45,025 nt of DNA from a virus. The DNA is taken from the IMG/VR virus record IMGVR_UViG_3300005921_000005, positions 1 to 45,025 of that record, one strand, 5' to 3'. This document shows positions 9,027 through 15,891 of this stretch, piece by piece. The notes below the pieces were generated by a model. It searched no databases and was not told the DNA's origin. It worked only from the letters and a program-made list of their open reading frames with translations. Position 1 is the stretch's first letter, and each line of letters begins with the position of its first letter. A program made the translations under genes and the position numbers.

Positions 9027-9321
9027 TGCTCATCGCGTCTTCGCCCATGGTGTTGTGCTCGGCGTCTTCCATGGCTACTTTGCCGTACTGGTGCGCTTCG
9101 TCAAGCGTGGCGTGGTCGGCGTGGTGGATGTGCCCGCCGTGGCTGGTTTCTGAGTGGAAGCCTTTCGCTGTCTTGGTGATGACGTGGCGGTCGGCTGGGC
9201 CGTGCTTGGCCACTACGGAATGGATGTCTTCCCCGCCGGCAGGTTTCTTGCTTTCGTCGTAGCGGCCTACAGTTTGCACGTTGCCGGACATCTTGCCGTC
9301 AAAACTCGTCGCGCCTTTCAC
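8968..9321 (-). CDS. Small His-rich late protein
   Basis: 117 residues, GTG at 9319-9321 preceded by GGAGGGACT. His, Gly, Asp and Glu are enriched, with HSETSHGGHIHHADHATLDE near residues 55-75, a possible metal-binding patch. There is no predicted membrane segment. It lies between the DNA-binding gene pair and the portal gene in the late operon. No family is recognised. Confidence 0.7.
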   Translation of the reverse strand: MKGATSFDGKMSGNVQTVGRYDESKKPAGGEDIHSVVAKHGPADRHVITKTAKGFHSETSHGGHIHHADHATLDEAHQYGKVAMEDAEHNTMGEDAMSNAGERGAAEKPMGGKSYMD

Positions 9322-9330
9322 AGTCCCTCC

Positions 9331-9516
9331 TCAGTATTTCTCATCTTTGTTGCGGAACGTCTCAAAGTTGATCTTCTGCCGCCCAAGCGTCTCGAGGCGA
9401 TGTCTGTGTTCCTGACACGACTGGCAGTTGCATCTTTGCCACACGGATTCGGCTACGTGCTTGTCGAGGGGCAACTTGTACTCCAGTCCCCTTACAGGAT
9501 TCACAAGTTCGTTCAT
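9331..9516 (-). CDS. Small Cys/His late protein
   Basis: 61 residues from the ATG at 9514-9516, which overlaps the stop of the ribbon-helix-helix gene (ATGA). It contains CNCQSCQEHRHR at about residues 29-40, a candidate zinc knuckle. The upstream neighbour also ends in a Cys-rich tail, so the two may act together. Function unknown. Confidence 0.6.
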   Translation of the reverse strand: MNELVNPVRGLEYKLPLDKHVAESVWQRCNCQSCQEHRHRLETLGRQKINFETFRNKDEKY

Positions 9517-9791
9517 TTGAGTCCTGCCCCTCTTGCGAAATTGCATGGCCCGCATCCGCAATTCTTCGGATGGTCCATGTATGCCGGTCGGTCGAACATT
9601 CCAACGGCAGGTCGCTCAGGCGCAGGAGTGCTCCGTCCAGCCAGAGGTACATCTGGAGCCCGTTGCACGTCTTGACTGTCACAGCGCCCACGAATCCACT
9701 CCGACAAACTTTTACCCGATTCGTCCGCCTGCTTCTGCCACGTCGCAAGCTCGGCCTCGTCAACCCGGATCTGAATGGGTTTCTTTGGCAC
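9513..9791 (-). CDS. Ribbon-helix-helix DNA-binding protein with Cys-rich tail
   Basis: 92 residues, GTG at 9789-9791. The N-terminal 35 residues (IQIRVDEAELATWQKQADES then a second helix ending WIRGRCD) fit a ribbon-helix-helix fold: a beta strand that reads DNA followed by two helices, as in CopG/MobC-like regulators. The middle is Pro-rich and the C-terminus holds CGCGPC, a possible metal site. The start codon abuts a set of three GTATGTAC repeats (9792-9841), the natural place for an autoregulatory operator. An in-frame stop lies 30 bases upstream, so the start cannot move far. Likely role: transcription regulator in the late operon, possibly self-controlled. Confidence 0.7.
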   Translation of the reverse strand: MPKKPIQIRVDEAELATWQKQADESGKSLSEWIRGRCDSQDVQRAPDVPLAGRSTPAPERPAVGMFDRPAYMDHPKNCGCGPCNFARGAGLK

Positions 9792-9841
9792 GTATGTACA
9801 ATACGCGATGTATGTACAGAATCAAGAGGAATTGTATGTAC
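9792..9841 (-). promoter_or_regulatory. Triple GTATGTAC repeat, likely operator
   Basis: The octamer GTATGTAC (GTACATAC on the minus strand) occurs at 9792-9799, 9810-9817 and 9834-9841, with spacings of 18 and 24 bases, in the 52-bp gap between two late genes. The most downstream copy abuts the GTG start of the ribbon-helix-helix gene. Binding by that protein is an inference. Confidence 0.6.
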
Positions 9842-9843
9842 GT

Positions 9844-10149
9844 TCAATTCGCTCCTTCAATCGCTGCCTGCTTCTTGTCGTCCGGCAATGCGTCCCACTC
9901 GGCTTTGGTTTGCTTCCAGGTCTTCTTGGCTGGCTCTGGCACGGGAACCTCGGTGATAGGCTTGGCGTCGGTGCGATCCACGTAAGCCTTGGCCGGGGCG
10001 TTGCTGAATGCCGCCATGGCCAGCTCCAGGCGTTCAATCTTTCCTGACAGGAAGTCTTCTTTGGCGTGCGCGCGCTCTAGTTCTCTGTCGAGAATCTCTA
10101 TCAGCCGGGCTTCAGGAGAGTAAAGCTCAAGTTGTTTAGCGCGTTTCAC
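9844..10149 (-). CDS. Small charged helical late protein
   Basis: 101 residues, GTG at 10147-10149. The first 60 residues form a charged helix with coiled-coil character (RLIEILDRELERAHAKEDFL). The C-terminus is Lys/Pro-rich and includes KTWKQTKAEWDALPDDKKQA. It lies between terminase and the ribbon-helix-helix gene. A GC-rich hairpin covers the GGAG ribosome site in front of it. No family recognised. Confidence 0.65.
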   Translation of the reverse strand: MKRAKQLELYSPEARLIEILDRELERAHAKEDFLSGKIERLELAMAAFSNAPAKAYVDRTDAKPITEVPVPEPAKKTWKQTKAEWDALPDDKKQAAIEGAN

Positions 10150-10158
10150 TTATCGCCA

Positions 10159-10172
10159 CTCCGGGGCCGGAG
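10159..10172 (-). promoter_or_regulatory. Hairpin that may mask a ribosome site
   Basis: On the minus strand CTCCG and CGGAG form a five-pair stem with a four-base loop. The GGAG on its downstream side is nine bases before the GTG at 10149. Folding would hide that ribosome site. Functional control is an inference. Confidence 0.35.
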
Positions 10173-10268
10173 ACAGCCGATCACAATTCTTGTACAACAT
10201 CTTATTGAATTTGATTACTTGCAGTCGTACGTAACCTGCCCTATACATCGTAGGGGAGTGTCGATTCA

Positions 10269-11768
10269 TTATTGTCTTCGCCACGGAGTCACACGATTAG
10301 GCATGTTGATGAACAACTCGCTTCCGGGCTTGCGCGCCTCTAAGCGCATGATTTCTAGATATTTAGCCGTCATGTCGGGAATTGCTTTGACGCGCAAATC
10401 GTCTTGGATTGCTCGAGGTATAGGCCTTGGGTTGAAGTACGACATCGTGGCGTACCTAAAACTTTCGAGTACGTCGTCTGCCAGATCATCGGTCTTGGCC
10501 GCATCTTCCAGGTCTTTGTCGTCCCGCATCAACAGCGGGAACGATTCGATAACGTCACGGCAGTTGGCAGAGACAACCAAGCCCTCGGTGTCGAGTAGCG
10601 TATAGATGAGCCGCCAGCCGCCCACGCGGTCGTTGTTTGCTCGCTCGGGTCGAGGTAAACCACTTCCGGCCAGCACGTCACCCATTCTATCGGCAATCGT
10701 GTGCTCTTCGTTGACGCGGTTGAATCGGTCGGGAGAAAGGTAAACATGGCTGATCGGCTCAACGTTCTTGGTTATCGGATCAGTGGAGTGCTCGACGATG
10801 AGTTCTGCAAGCGTCTGCTCATTCATTCCGCGCCTAACCAGCTCGCGGTAACAAACGATAACCGTTTTCTTTTGCCCAAAAGAATCAACGACTTCGGCGT
10901 TGGTGAACCAAAGTACGCAGGTGGCGTGGTTGAAGCCCCAATCAATACCAATCCATCTAGGCTGCCAATCCTGAAACGTAAAAGCTTTGACGTGTCGCTG
11001 GATGTCCCAGTTCGGAAAGAATTGCCCGGCAAGGATGTCCCAGGAACCTTCAAGCCACGCCGCTCGGAGATTGGGAGGAAGCGAACTAAGTCCTGCGATG
11101 TATTCGGCGTCGTTGGCATAGATGGGATTGTCGGCAAAGCTTGAGTGGATGACTTCGTAGTCCGCTGGGTTGTAGGTGTCATCGACTATGCCGGCGGGAA
11201 GCTTGTGCTGGATCCAAAGAGCTTTGACCCAGCCAGACCCGATTCCGTTAGGATTAGTGCCCCCGGCCATACGGGCGCGCGGCTTGTCACCGTAAATATC
11301 GAGCGGAACCGGACAACGATTGGAGCCTTTAATGAAAGCCCACTGAGGATAAGTAAACTGAGTGAGTTCATCCCAGCCAACGTAGAGATATTCAGGCCCC
11401 TGGAGTTGCTTGAGGTCGCTGTCGGCTTTGATGTGCCCGAAGAAAAGATTGGACTTGTTGTGGAAATAGACGGTGTGCTGCTGGCCGTTGTACTGCCGGT
11501 AGATGCCCTTCGGAACGTACTTGAGGAAGTGATCTTCAATGCCGCCTTGCTGGCTGGATTTGAGCGTGCGGCGAAGCAGAAGATTGTTTGAGCCAGGGAC
11601 TTCGCAAGCCGAACGAATCCCTTCCCAAAGAAGCGCCAGCGTCTTGCCGCCGCCGCGAGTGCCTTCTTGGAGTGGGTATCTGGCTGTACTTGCATGGAAT
11701 TGATGCTGTGGCCCCCAAGATGCGCCGTGGTCAGGAGTGTAAAATTCTCCAATGTTTATGGTGGGCAT
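10269..11768 (-). CDS. terL: Terminase large subunit
   Basis: 499 residues, ATG at 11766-11768, overlapping the small-subunit gene by 13 bases. Residues 36-43 read GTRGGGKT, a Walker A loop. YVGWDE at 129-134 is the Walker B with catalytic Glu. The C-terminal nuclease half opens with WIGIDWGFN near 272-280, giving the first metal-binding Asp. A later SPDRF near 348 gives a second candidate. The protein cuts concatemers and drives DNA into proheads through the portal. Length is normal for the family and all expected motifs are present. Confidence 0.93.
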   Translation of the reverse strand: MPTINIGEFYTPDHGASWGPQHQFHASTARYPLQEGTRGGGKTLALLWEGIRSACEVPGSNNLLLRRTLKSSQQGGIEDHFLKYVPKGIYRQYNGQQHTVYFHNKSNLFFGHIKADSDLKQLQGPEYLYVGWDELTQFTYPQWAFIKGSNRCPVPLDIYGDKPRARMAGGTNPNGIGSGWVKALWIQHKLPAGIVDDTYNPADYEVIHSSFADNPIYANDAEYIAGLSSLPPNLRAAWLEGSWDILAGQFFPNWDIQRHVKAFTFQDWQPRWIGIDWGFNHATCVLWFTNAEVVDSFGQKKTVIVCYRELVRRGMNEQTLAELIVEHSTDPITKNVEPISHVYLSPDRFNRVNEEHTIADRMGDVLAGSGLPRPERANNDRVGGWRLIYTLLDTEGLVVSANCRDVIESFPLLMRDDKDLEDAAKTDDLADDVLESFRYATMSYFNPRPIPRAIQDDLRVKAIPDMTAKYLEIMRLEARKPGSELFINMPNRVTPWRRQ

Positions 11769-12052
11769 TCACCGCGGCTCGGCATTCCGGTCCACTGAAC
11801 CTGAAGCGGACTGCCATCCTCGCCGACAATCGCTTGAGGCACCTTACCTTCGAGCCTCTCAGCGATTTCCTTGAAATGGGTTCCGCTGCCTTTGTTGGCG
11901 TGGTCTACTGCCGCTTGTGCGAAAGCCTTCGCAAACTCCGGATCTTCAAATAAGTCCTGCAATGCCTTGGTGATAGGCTTTGTCTTGGGGCGTCCTGAAG
12001 GATTGCCGCTCTGACCAGGCTGCCAAGGCTTGAGATTTTCTGTATTAGCCAT
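11756..12052 (-). CDS. Putative terminase small subunit
   Basis: 98 residues from ATG at 12050-12052 (a longer frame reaches 12166 but would overlap the upstream gene). The N-terminus has QPGQSGNPSGRPK, the hallmark of a short domain often placed directly before large terminase genes and believed to recognise packaging DNA. Helices follow (ITKALQDLFEDPEFAKAFAQ). It overlaps the large subunit start, so the two are coupled. Small-subunit role is inferred from this motif and position. Confidence 0.75.
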   Translation of the reverse strand: MANTENLKPWQPGQSGNPSGRPKTKPITKALQDLFEDPEFAKAFAQAAVDHANKGSGTHFKEIAERLEGKVPQAIVGEDGSPLQVQWTGMPSRGECPP

Positions 12053-12078
12053 TGTTCCACTCACTGTTAGCAGTGAGA

Positions 12079-12777
12079 TTAGCCTCGGATCGCCGCTACC
12101 AAGCCGACCGCGTTGGTTACGCTGAGTAGTCTTACCCGGGCGAACTTCGGTATGTTCCAGGTGCAATCGGCGTGGAAGGTGTTGTTGGTGGCGTCTACGC
12201 TCGTGATGTTGAAGCCGGCAAGCGTCTGATAGTTGGCGTCAGCGTCAGCGTCGGCGCCTTGGATGTCCACTTCGAAAGCTCCGGGAGCTCCGCTGAACTT
12301 GCCATCCACCGCAAAGCCAAGCGATGAGTTGAGCGAAACCGGGCCTGACAGGGCAAAGGCTTGGCCAGCTTGCGGGGCTGCCGGGGATTCGTACTGAATG
12401 CCAATCGCCGTACCTACGCCACCCGTGTCCGGGGCTTGGTGCAGAATGACGGGATCGTTGGGGACCAGGGTTGCGGTTGTCGCTGAGCCGATAGCCGTCA
12501 CTGTGTACCAGCCGTCAAAACGGGTTCCAAGCACGGAGGTTGGCTCGAGCCCGGTTACGCCGCTGATGACTCCAAGCCCGATGTAGACGCTGCCGCCGAC
12601 TTGCCAATTATGCGCCGCGCTGACGGTAATCGTTACTACTCCGCCGGCCGCGCGCACCAATCCGCCCGGTGAGGCTGAGATGGTCGATGCGAGGTATTTG
12701 CCGAAGCTGTAACCCACAACTCCACGCATGAGCCCAGCAAGGGGATTTTGCAATGATGACTGAACGTAATTTGGCAC
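12079..12777 (-). CDS. Structural protein, beta-rich (decoration or minor virion protein)
   Basis: 232 residues, GTG at 12775-12777 with AAGGA upstream. It is Gly, Ala, Thr and Val rich with alternating polar residues and no membrane segment after the first 30 residues. FDGWYTVTAIG near residue 87 resembles the GYNG-type modules of the tail proteins. It sits between terminase and another beta-rich protein. A virion surface role is inferred from composition and location. Confidence 0.6.
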   Translation of the reverse strand: MPNYVQSSLQNPLAGLMRGVVGYSFGKYLASTISASPGGLVRAAGGVVTITVSAAHNWQVGGSVYIGLGVISGVTGLEPTSVLGTRFDGWYTVTAIGSATTATLVPNDPVILHQAPDTGGVGTAIGIQYESPAAPQAGQAFALSGPVSLNSSLGFAVDGKFSGAPGAFEVDIQGADADADANYQTLAGFNITSVDATNNTFHADCTWNIPKFARVRLLSVTNAVGLVAAIRG

Positions 12778-12789
12778 GCTAAGTCCTTA

Positions 12790-13293
12790 TTATACAAAGG
12801 CTTCGACGGTGTAGTACACCACAACCGACGCTGTCCCCGTTCCCGCGGCGTAGTTGTTCGTCGCTTTGGTGATGAACAGGGCCGCGTTTTCATCGGTAGG
12901 CGGGCTGGCGGCAGTGTCGAGGCCGGCGGCAAATGGCGTGTATTGGTGCGTGCGGTTCGGGGAAACAGTCGTAATCATGCCCTCCGCCACCGTCAAAGCG
13001 GTGCGCGAACCAACCGTCAACGTCACCGCGCCGCCGGCGTTGGTGTAGGCCACCGACCCGCCGATGAAGTTGATGGTCACGGCAATCGGGTTGATGTAGA
13101 AGCCCGCGCCAGGAGCGGCAACGACCTGGATTGGAGTCGTCAGCAAGGCGAGAATCTGCGCCGAAGTCAGGTTGATCTTGGCGTAGTTCATGCCCACAGC
13201 GGGGAAGGGGCCGGGGCTTGTTCCTACGCTTGAGGTTGCAAAGAATTGCTGGCCGTCAAAAGCTGCCGGGGCCATTGTGGGTGTGGGTGCCAT
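12790..13293 (-). CDS. Stand-alone paralogue of the fibre C-terminal domain
   Basis: 167 residues, ATG at 13291-13293. Residues from about 40 to the end align by eye with the last 140 residues of the fibre protein (44308-44925): LTSAQILALL against LTSANILALF, then GGSVAYTNAGGAV against GGSIAYTDAGGAV, then PPTDENAALFITKATNNYAA against PPTDDNAALVISKVTNNFAA. The short N-terminus lacks the fibre repeats. This looks like a duplicated structural domain placed near the terminase genes, plausibly a surface or fibre-tip module. Confidence 0.75.
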   Translation of the reverse strand: MAPTPTMAPAAFDGQQFFATSSVGTSPGPFPAVGMNYAKINLTSAQILALLTTPIQVVAAPGAGFYINPIAVTINFIGGSVAYTNAGGAVTLTVGSRTALTVAEGMITTVSPNRTHQYTPFAAGLDTAASPPTDENAALFITKATNNYAAGTGTASVVVYYTVEAFV

Positions 13294-13310
13294 GGTGTGT
13301 TGTTATCCTT

Positions 13311-13712
13311 TCAAGTTTGAACTTGGAGTCTCAATGCCAATGCTTCGGAACTCTCTAGCCGCTCGGTGTGCCGCTTGTGGCGGGGATCTTCGAAGATGAA
13401 GAGCCCTCGGTAATAGTCCGGCTCCGTGCGCGCGCCATCCATCGCCATGGTTTTGGCCTGGTATTCTCGCGGGCCGGTCTGCTCTAGGGATGAGCCGAGC
13501 AATAGGATTTCTTGCCGGCTGGCGTGGCGTTTGAAGCCGTTCGGGTAGCGAATCAGATAGTTGCGGTGCGGCAATAGAAAACCTTTGACGTGCTCGGGTC
13601 GAGGCAACAGGAATCTGCCCCTGCCTGTGGTCAGGGAGTGCGCGCACAAATAATTCGCTAGTTTGGGCTGGAATGCAAGAAAATAAAGATGTGTCGTTTT
13701 GAACACACCCAT
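13311..13712 (-). CDS. Hypothetical late protein
   Basis: 133 residues from ATG at 13710-13712, which shares one base with the stop of the HNH-like gene upstream (TGATG). The protein is basic with many Arg, Leu and aromatic residues (LPHRNYLIRYPNGFKRHASR) and has no clear domain. It is the second gene of the leftward operon. No family is recognised. Confidence 0.55.
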   Translation of the reverse strand: MGVFKTTHLYFLAFQPKLANYLCAHSLTTGRGRFLLPRPEHVKGFLLPHRNYLIRYPNGFKRHASRQEILLLGSSLEQTGPREYQAKTMAMDGARTEPDYYRGLFIFEDPRHKRHTERLESSEALALRLQVQT

Positions 13713-13969
13713 CAAACATGCATACCGTGTTCTGCTAAATGGCACTTCCCGCACAACCATTTTACTTCTAATGGTTTGTTGTAATCTGTATGGTGTCCGT
13801 TTATGCGTGCTCGCCTGCCGCATTCTTGGCAATTCTTGGGCTTCTTTATCGTTCGCGCTTTAATGGCTGCCGCTAACTGGCGATGCGCCAGTATCCTCTC
13901 AGGGTACCGCTCTTTCCACAAACGATTGTACTCCAGACGACGGTCTTTTAACTCTTGCACGTATCGCAC
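13712..13969 (-). CDS. Small HNH-like zinc protein, first gene of the leftward operon
   Basis: 85 residues from GTG at 13967-13969. The C-terminal half carries CQECGRRARINGHHTDYNKP then WLCGKCHLAEHG: two Cys pairs around an HH, the layout of small HNH nucleases. The N-terminus is basic and helical. The chosen GTG begins six bases after a TATAAC -10 box, so the mRNA may be leaderless. A similar core is found in the protein at 22053-22457. It may nick DNA, for example in packaging; this is a family inference. A longer frame to 14740 is rejected. Confidence 0.7.
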   Translation of the reverse strand: MRYVQELKDRRLEYNRLWKERYPERILAHRQLAAAIKARTIKKPKNCQECGRRARINGHHTDYNKPLEVKWLCGKCHLAEHGMHV

Positions 13970-13983
13970 AGACGTGTTATATA
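13955..13983 (+). promoter_or_regulatory. Early rightward promoter (sigma70-like)
   Basis: TTGCAC at 13955-13960 and TATATA at 13978-13983 with a 17-base spacer. The first ATG on this strand, 13992, begins eight bases after the -10 box, so the transcript would have no leader. The -10 shares bases with the leftward promoter. Confidence 0.6.
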
Positions 13984-14004
13984 GGCTAAATATGCCAAAG
14001 TCAA
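13976..14004 (-). promoter_or_regulatory. Leftward promoter overlapping the rightward one
   Basis: On the minus strand TTGACT (13999-14004) is followed 17 bases later by TATAAC (13976-13981). The GTG of the HNH-like gene begins six bases beyond. The -10 boxes of both promoters share 13978-13981, so RNA polymerase can occupy only one at a time. Confidence 0.55.
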
Positions 14005-14171
14005 CCAAGAAATGCGGCCACGTCCGGCACGCCAAGAATTGCCTGATTTGCCATCTCTCGAAGATAGGGCGAGCCACATCGCCGCGTAAAACAAGGGCCT
14101 TGCGCAATAATCTTTCAAAAGCGCGTGCCGCCAAGGCCATGAAAGCAGAGGAATTGCAGGAGGTTTCGTGA
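13992..14171 (+). CDS. Small basic Cys protein, first gene of the rightward module
   Basis: 59 residues from ATG at 13992. It has CGHVRHAKNCLICH near the start, a possible zinc site, followed by a basic helix rich in Ala, Lys and Arg. No ribosome site is seen; the ATG sits eight bases after the -10 box, consistent with leaderless translation. As the first gene of the early operon it could be a regulator, but there is no proof. Confidence 0.5.
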   Translation: MPKSTKKCGHVRHAKNCLICHLSKIGRATSPRKTRALRNNLSKARAAKAMKAEELQEVS

Positions 14172-14199
14172 ATGCTTCGCCTTGAACATGCTTTAGGGC

Positions 14200-14228
14200 T
14201 TGACAATCTATAACACGTTTGAGACAAT
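14200..14228 (+). promoter_or_regulatory. Second rightward early promoter
   Basis: A perfect TTGACA (14200-14205), 17 bases, then GACAAT (14223-14228, four of six matches). The ATG at 14235 is six bases beyond. The spacer holds TATAACACGTTTG (14209-14221), nearly the same as a 13-mer in the leftward promoter. Confidence 0.55.
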
Positions 14229-14234
14229 TTCTTT

Positions 14235-14630
14235 ATGGACATCCAAACCAAAGTCGCCCTGGACAAAGAGAAGCATCCCGAAAGATTCTGCAAGCAAAAC
14301 CGCTGCCTCTGGCGAGTGCTGGTCTGCCACCCCATGACGCGCGAAATGGTGCCTGCCAAGGGTTGCCAGAGCGGCTGGTGCCCGCGCCATACCCGAGCGG
14401 AACAGCCCGTTGCGCCAGCCCCGGCCACCGAGCGGCGCGAACGCACCCAAGTCGAGCGTAAAGTTGATTCCATGCTCGATGAGGTTTCGTTTCTGCTGTG
14501 GGGATGCCCGTTTGACGTGCTGGACCCGGTGCGGGCTGACGCCGTGATTGCCGAAGCTTCCATGAGATTTGATGTGAACCTGGTCGAGCAGGGCGATCTC
14601 GCACGCAAAGCGGCAAGAGAAAACATTTGA
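14235..14630 (+). CDS. Hypothetical early protein, Cys-containing
   Basis: 131 residues from ATG at 14235. The N-terminal 50 residues have three Cys-containing patches (RFCKQNRCLW, GCQSGWCPRH) that may bind metal. A charged linker follows and then a helical domain (VSFLLWGCPFDVLDPVRADA). No ribosome site, and a -10 box just upstream, suggest leaderless translation. First long gene of the early operon; function unknown. Confidence 0.65.
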   Translation: MDIQTKVALDKEKHPERFCKQNRCLWRVLVCHPMTREMVPAKGCQSGWCPRHTRAEQPVAPAPATERRERTQVERKVDSMLDEVSFLLWGCPFDVLDPVRADAVIAEASMRFDVNLVEQGDLARKAARENI

Positions 14631-14648
14631 AAAGGAGGGGCTGACGCG

Positions 14649-15119
14649 ATGAGCGAAGTATTCAAGATTCGAGATGAATGGTACGCGGAAGCACGAAAGC
14701 AAACCACTGAAACGCTGCCGGATTTCATTAGGAAACTCACAGAGTACTCGCACGATTACAACACCATTTGCTATGCCGTCGCTGCCGCGGCCCTTGGCGC
14801 TGCCCGAGCCGTGGACCATTCCCCGAACGGAGGCATTACCGGATTTCAGGCCGGAGCAATCATGTGGGAATTTATCCAAGGCTGGGGCGCGATGGAAGAC
14901 GGTCCCAAAAAGATGCTCTGCTACGCCAACATGCTCTATCCGCAGTACGAGGACAAGTTCGACAAGACCATCAGCAGAGACATTTGGGAATACCTGCAAA
15001 CTCAAGCAAAGAAAAAGATTGCTGACAGCAACGGCCACGTTCATCAGGAAGTTCAAGCCCACTGGCAAGCTATCTCGCTCGGCCACGTTCCATTTGGCTA
15101 CAGAATCGTGGAGGACTGA
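14649..15119 (+). CDS. Hypothetical early protein
   Basis: 156 residues from ATG at 14649, with AAGGAGGGG upstream at good spacing. Helical, with conserved-looking features YNTICYAVAAAALGAARAVD and GWGAMEDGPKKMLCYANMLY. The next gene starts at its last base (TGATG). I recognise no family. The rest of the operon suggests a DNA-metabolism or host-takeover role, without evidence. Confidence 0.75.
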   Translation: MSEVFKIRDEWYAEARKQTTETLPDFIRKLTEYSHDYNTICYAVAAAALGAARAVDHSPNGGITGFQAGAIMWEFIQGWGAMEDGPKKMLCYANMLYPQYEDKFDKTISRDIWEYLQTQAKKKIADSNGHVHQEVQAHWQAISLGHVPFGYRIVED

Positions 15120-15673
15120 TGAGCGAACCAAAACTAGCACCAACTCCGCACCAACAGATGAAAGATTTGGCCTCATACATCGCATTGCGTTTGCCTGAAA
15201 ATTTGCCTTTGCGCGGCAACCGCAACGAAGCAAGTGCCGTAATCCTGCGATTGATTCGTCAGGCGGAGTTTCCAGGTTCGAATCCTGGGCGTGAGGCGGA
15301 GCACGTAGCTTCAGGGAGCACTGAGGCAGGGGGTTTGAAACCTCCATCCGCCAAAATCGTAGGCACGCAAGCCGAACTCACCACGCTCGAGCAGGACATC
15401 GACAAGCTAGGCGCCACAGCCCTGCGCATCGCCGACGAACGCAACCGCTACAAAGCCGACGCCGAGCGGTTGCAGAACGAACTCGACGCCGTAAAAGCCG
15501 CTTCCCGGCATAGATTCACAGCCAGCGAAGCCGAATCGTGCGTGGATGTGGCGCTCGAATCGACTGGCTCCGGCGATGGCGACAACGAGCAGGAAACGCT
15601 GAACTATGAGCGGCTGGCCGAAGCCCTAAACGCCATGATGCAAAACATTGAACCGTACAAGGAGCCGTTGTGA
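15119..15673 (+). CDS. Hypothetical early protein with coiled coil, carrying tRNA-like sequence
   Basis: 184 residues from ATG at 15119, immediately coupled to the previous gene. Residues 80-130 form a coiled coil (LEQDIDKLGATALRIADERN). Residues 48-80 (EFPGSNPGREAEH, GGLKPPSAK) are unlike the rest and correspond to DNA with tRNA T-arm look-alikes at 15271-15287 and 15330-15345. The rest of the gene has normal coding features and ends coupled to the next gene, so it is a real gene with an odd insert. Confidence 0.65.
   Translation: MSEPKLAPTPHQQMKDLASYIALRLPENLPLRGNRNEASAVILRLIRQAEFPGSNPGREAEHVASGSTEAGGLKPPSAKIVGTQAELTTLEQDIDKLGATALRIADERNRYKADAERLQNELDAVKAASRHRFTASEAESCVDVALESTGSGDGDNEQETLNYERLAEALNAMMQNIEPYKEPL
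15262..15353 (+). other. tRNA-like fragments inside a coding region
   Basis: Two T-arm-like hairpins occur: CCAGG-TTCGAAT-CCTGG at 15272-15288 and GGGGG-TTTGAAA-CCTCC near 15329-15345. GGCGGA at 15295-15300 pairs with TCCGCC at 15347-15352 followed by A, as in an acceptor stem, and a D-arm-like stretch (TAGCTTCAGGGAGCA) lies between. Only 59 bases separate the acceptor ends, with no room for an anticodon arm. This is not a complete tRNA. Confidence 0.3.
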
Positions 15674-15891
15674 GCCTGGAAACCATGGATGGCCGAGTCT
15701 GCACGCACTGCGGGGCCACCATCTACCTGGACGAGTGCGAATGCGACGGCAGCGAGATGTCCACCGACGAGTTTGAACGGCTCCTCAAGCGTGCCTGGCT
15801 GGCCGAACAGCGCAAAAAGGTCAAGGAAGCCTTGGAGCGCGCGCTCGGCGGGCGTGGCTTGACGAACAGAAACGTGAGGCATGGGCTGTGA
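15670..15891 (+). CDS. Small zinc-ribbon early protein
   Basis: 73 residues from GTG at 15670, which overlaps the previous stop (GTGA). CTHCG and ECEC give a four-Cys ribbon at residues 11-25. The remainder is a charged helix (MSTDEFERLLKRAWLAEQRK). Coupled by overlap to both neighbours. Function unknown. Confidence 0.7.
   Translation: MSLETMDGRVCTHCGATIYLDECECDGSEMSTDEFERLLKRAWLAEQRKKVKEALERALGGRGLTNRNVRHGL

Noticed and set aside
13712-14740. 342-residue minus-strand frame ending in the HNH-like core
   Set aside because: Only the last 85 codons show a real protein pattern; the upstream part overlaps strong plus-strand genes and has no motif. The gene is taken to start at 13969.
14208-15347. 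379-residue minus-strand frame
   Set aside because: Shadow of coupled plus-strand genes with strong ribosome sites; its composition is not protein-like.
15262-15353. A true tRNA gene
   Set aside because: No anticodon arm fits; only T-arm, D-arm and acceptor-like pieces exist. Listed as tRNA-like only.
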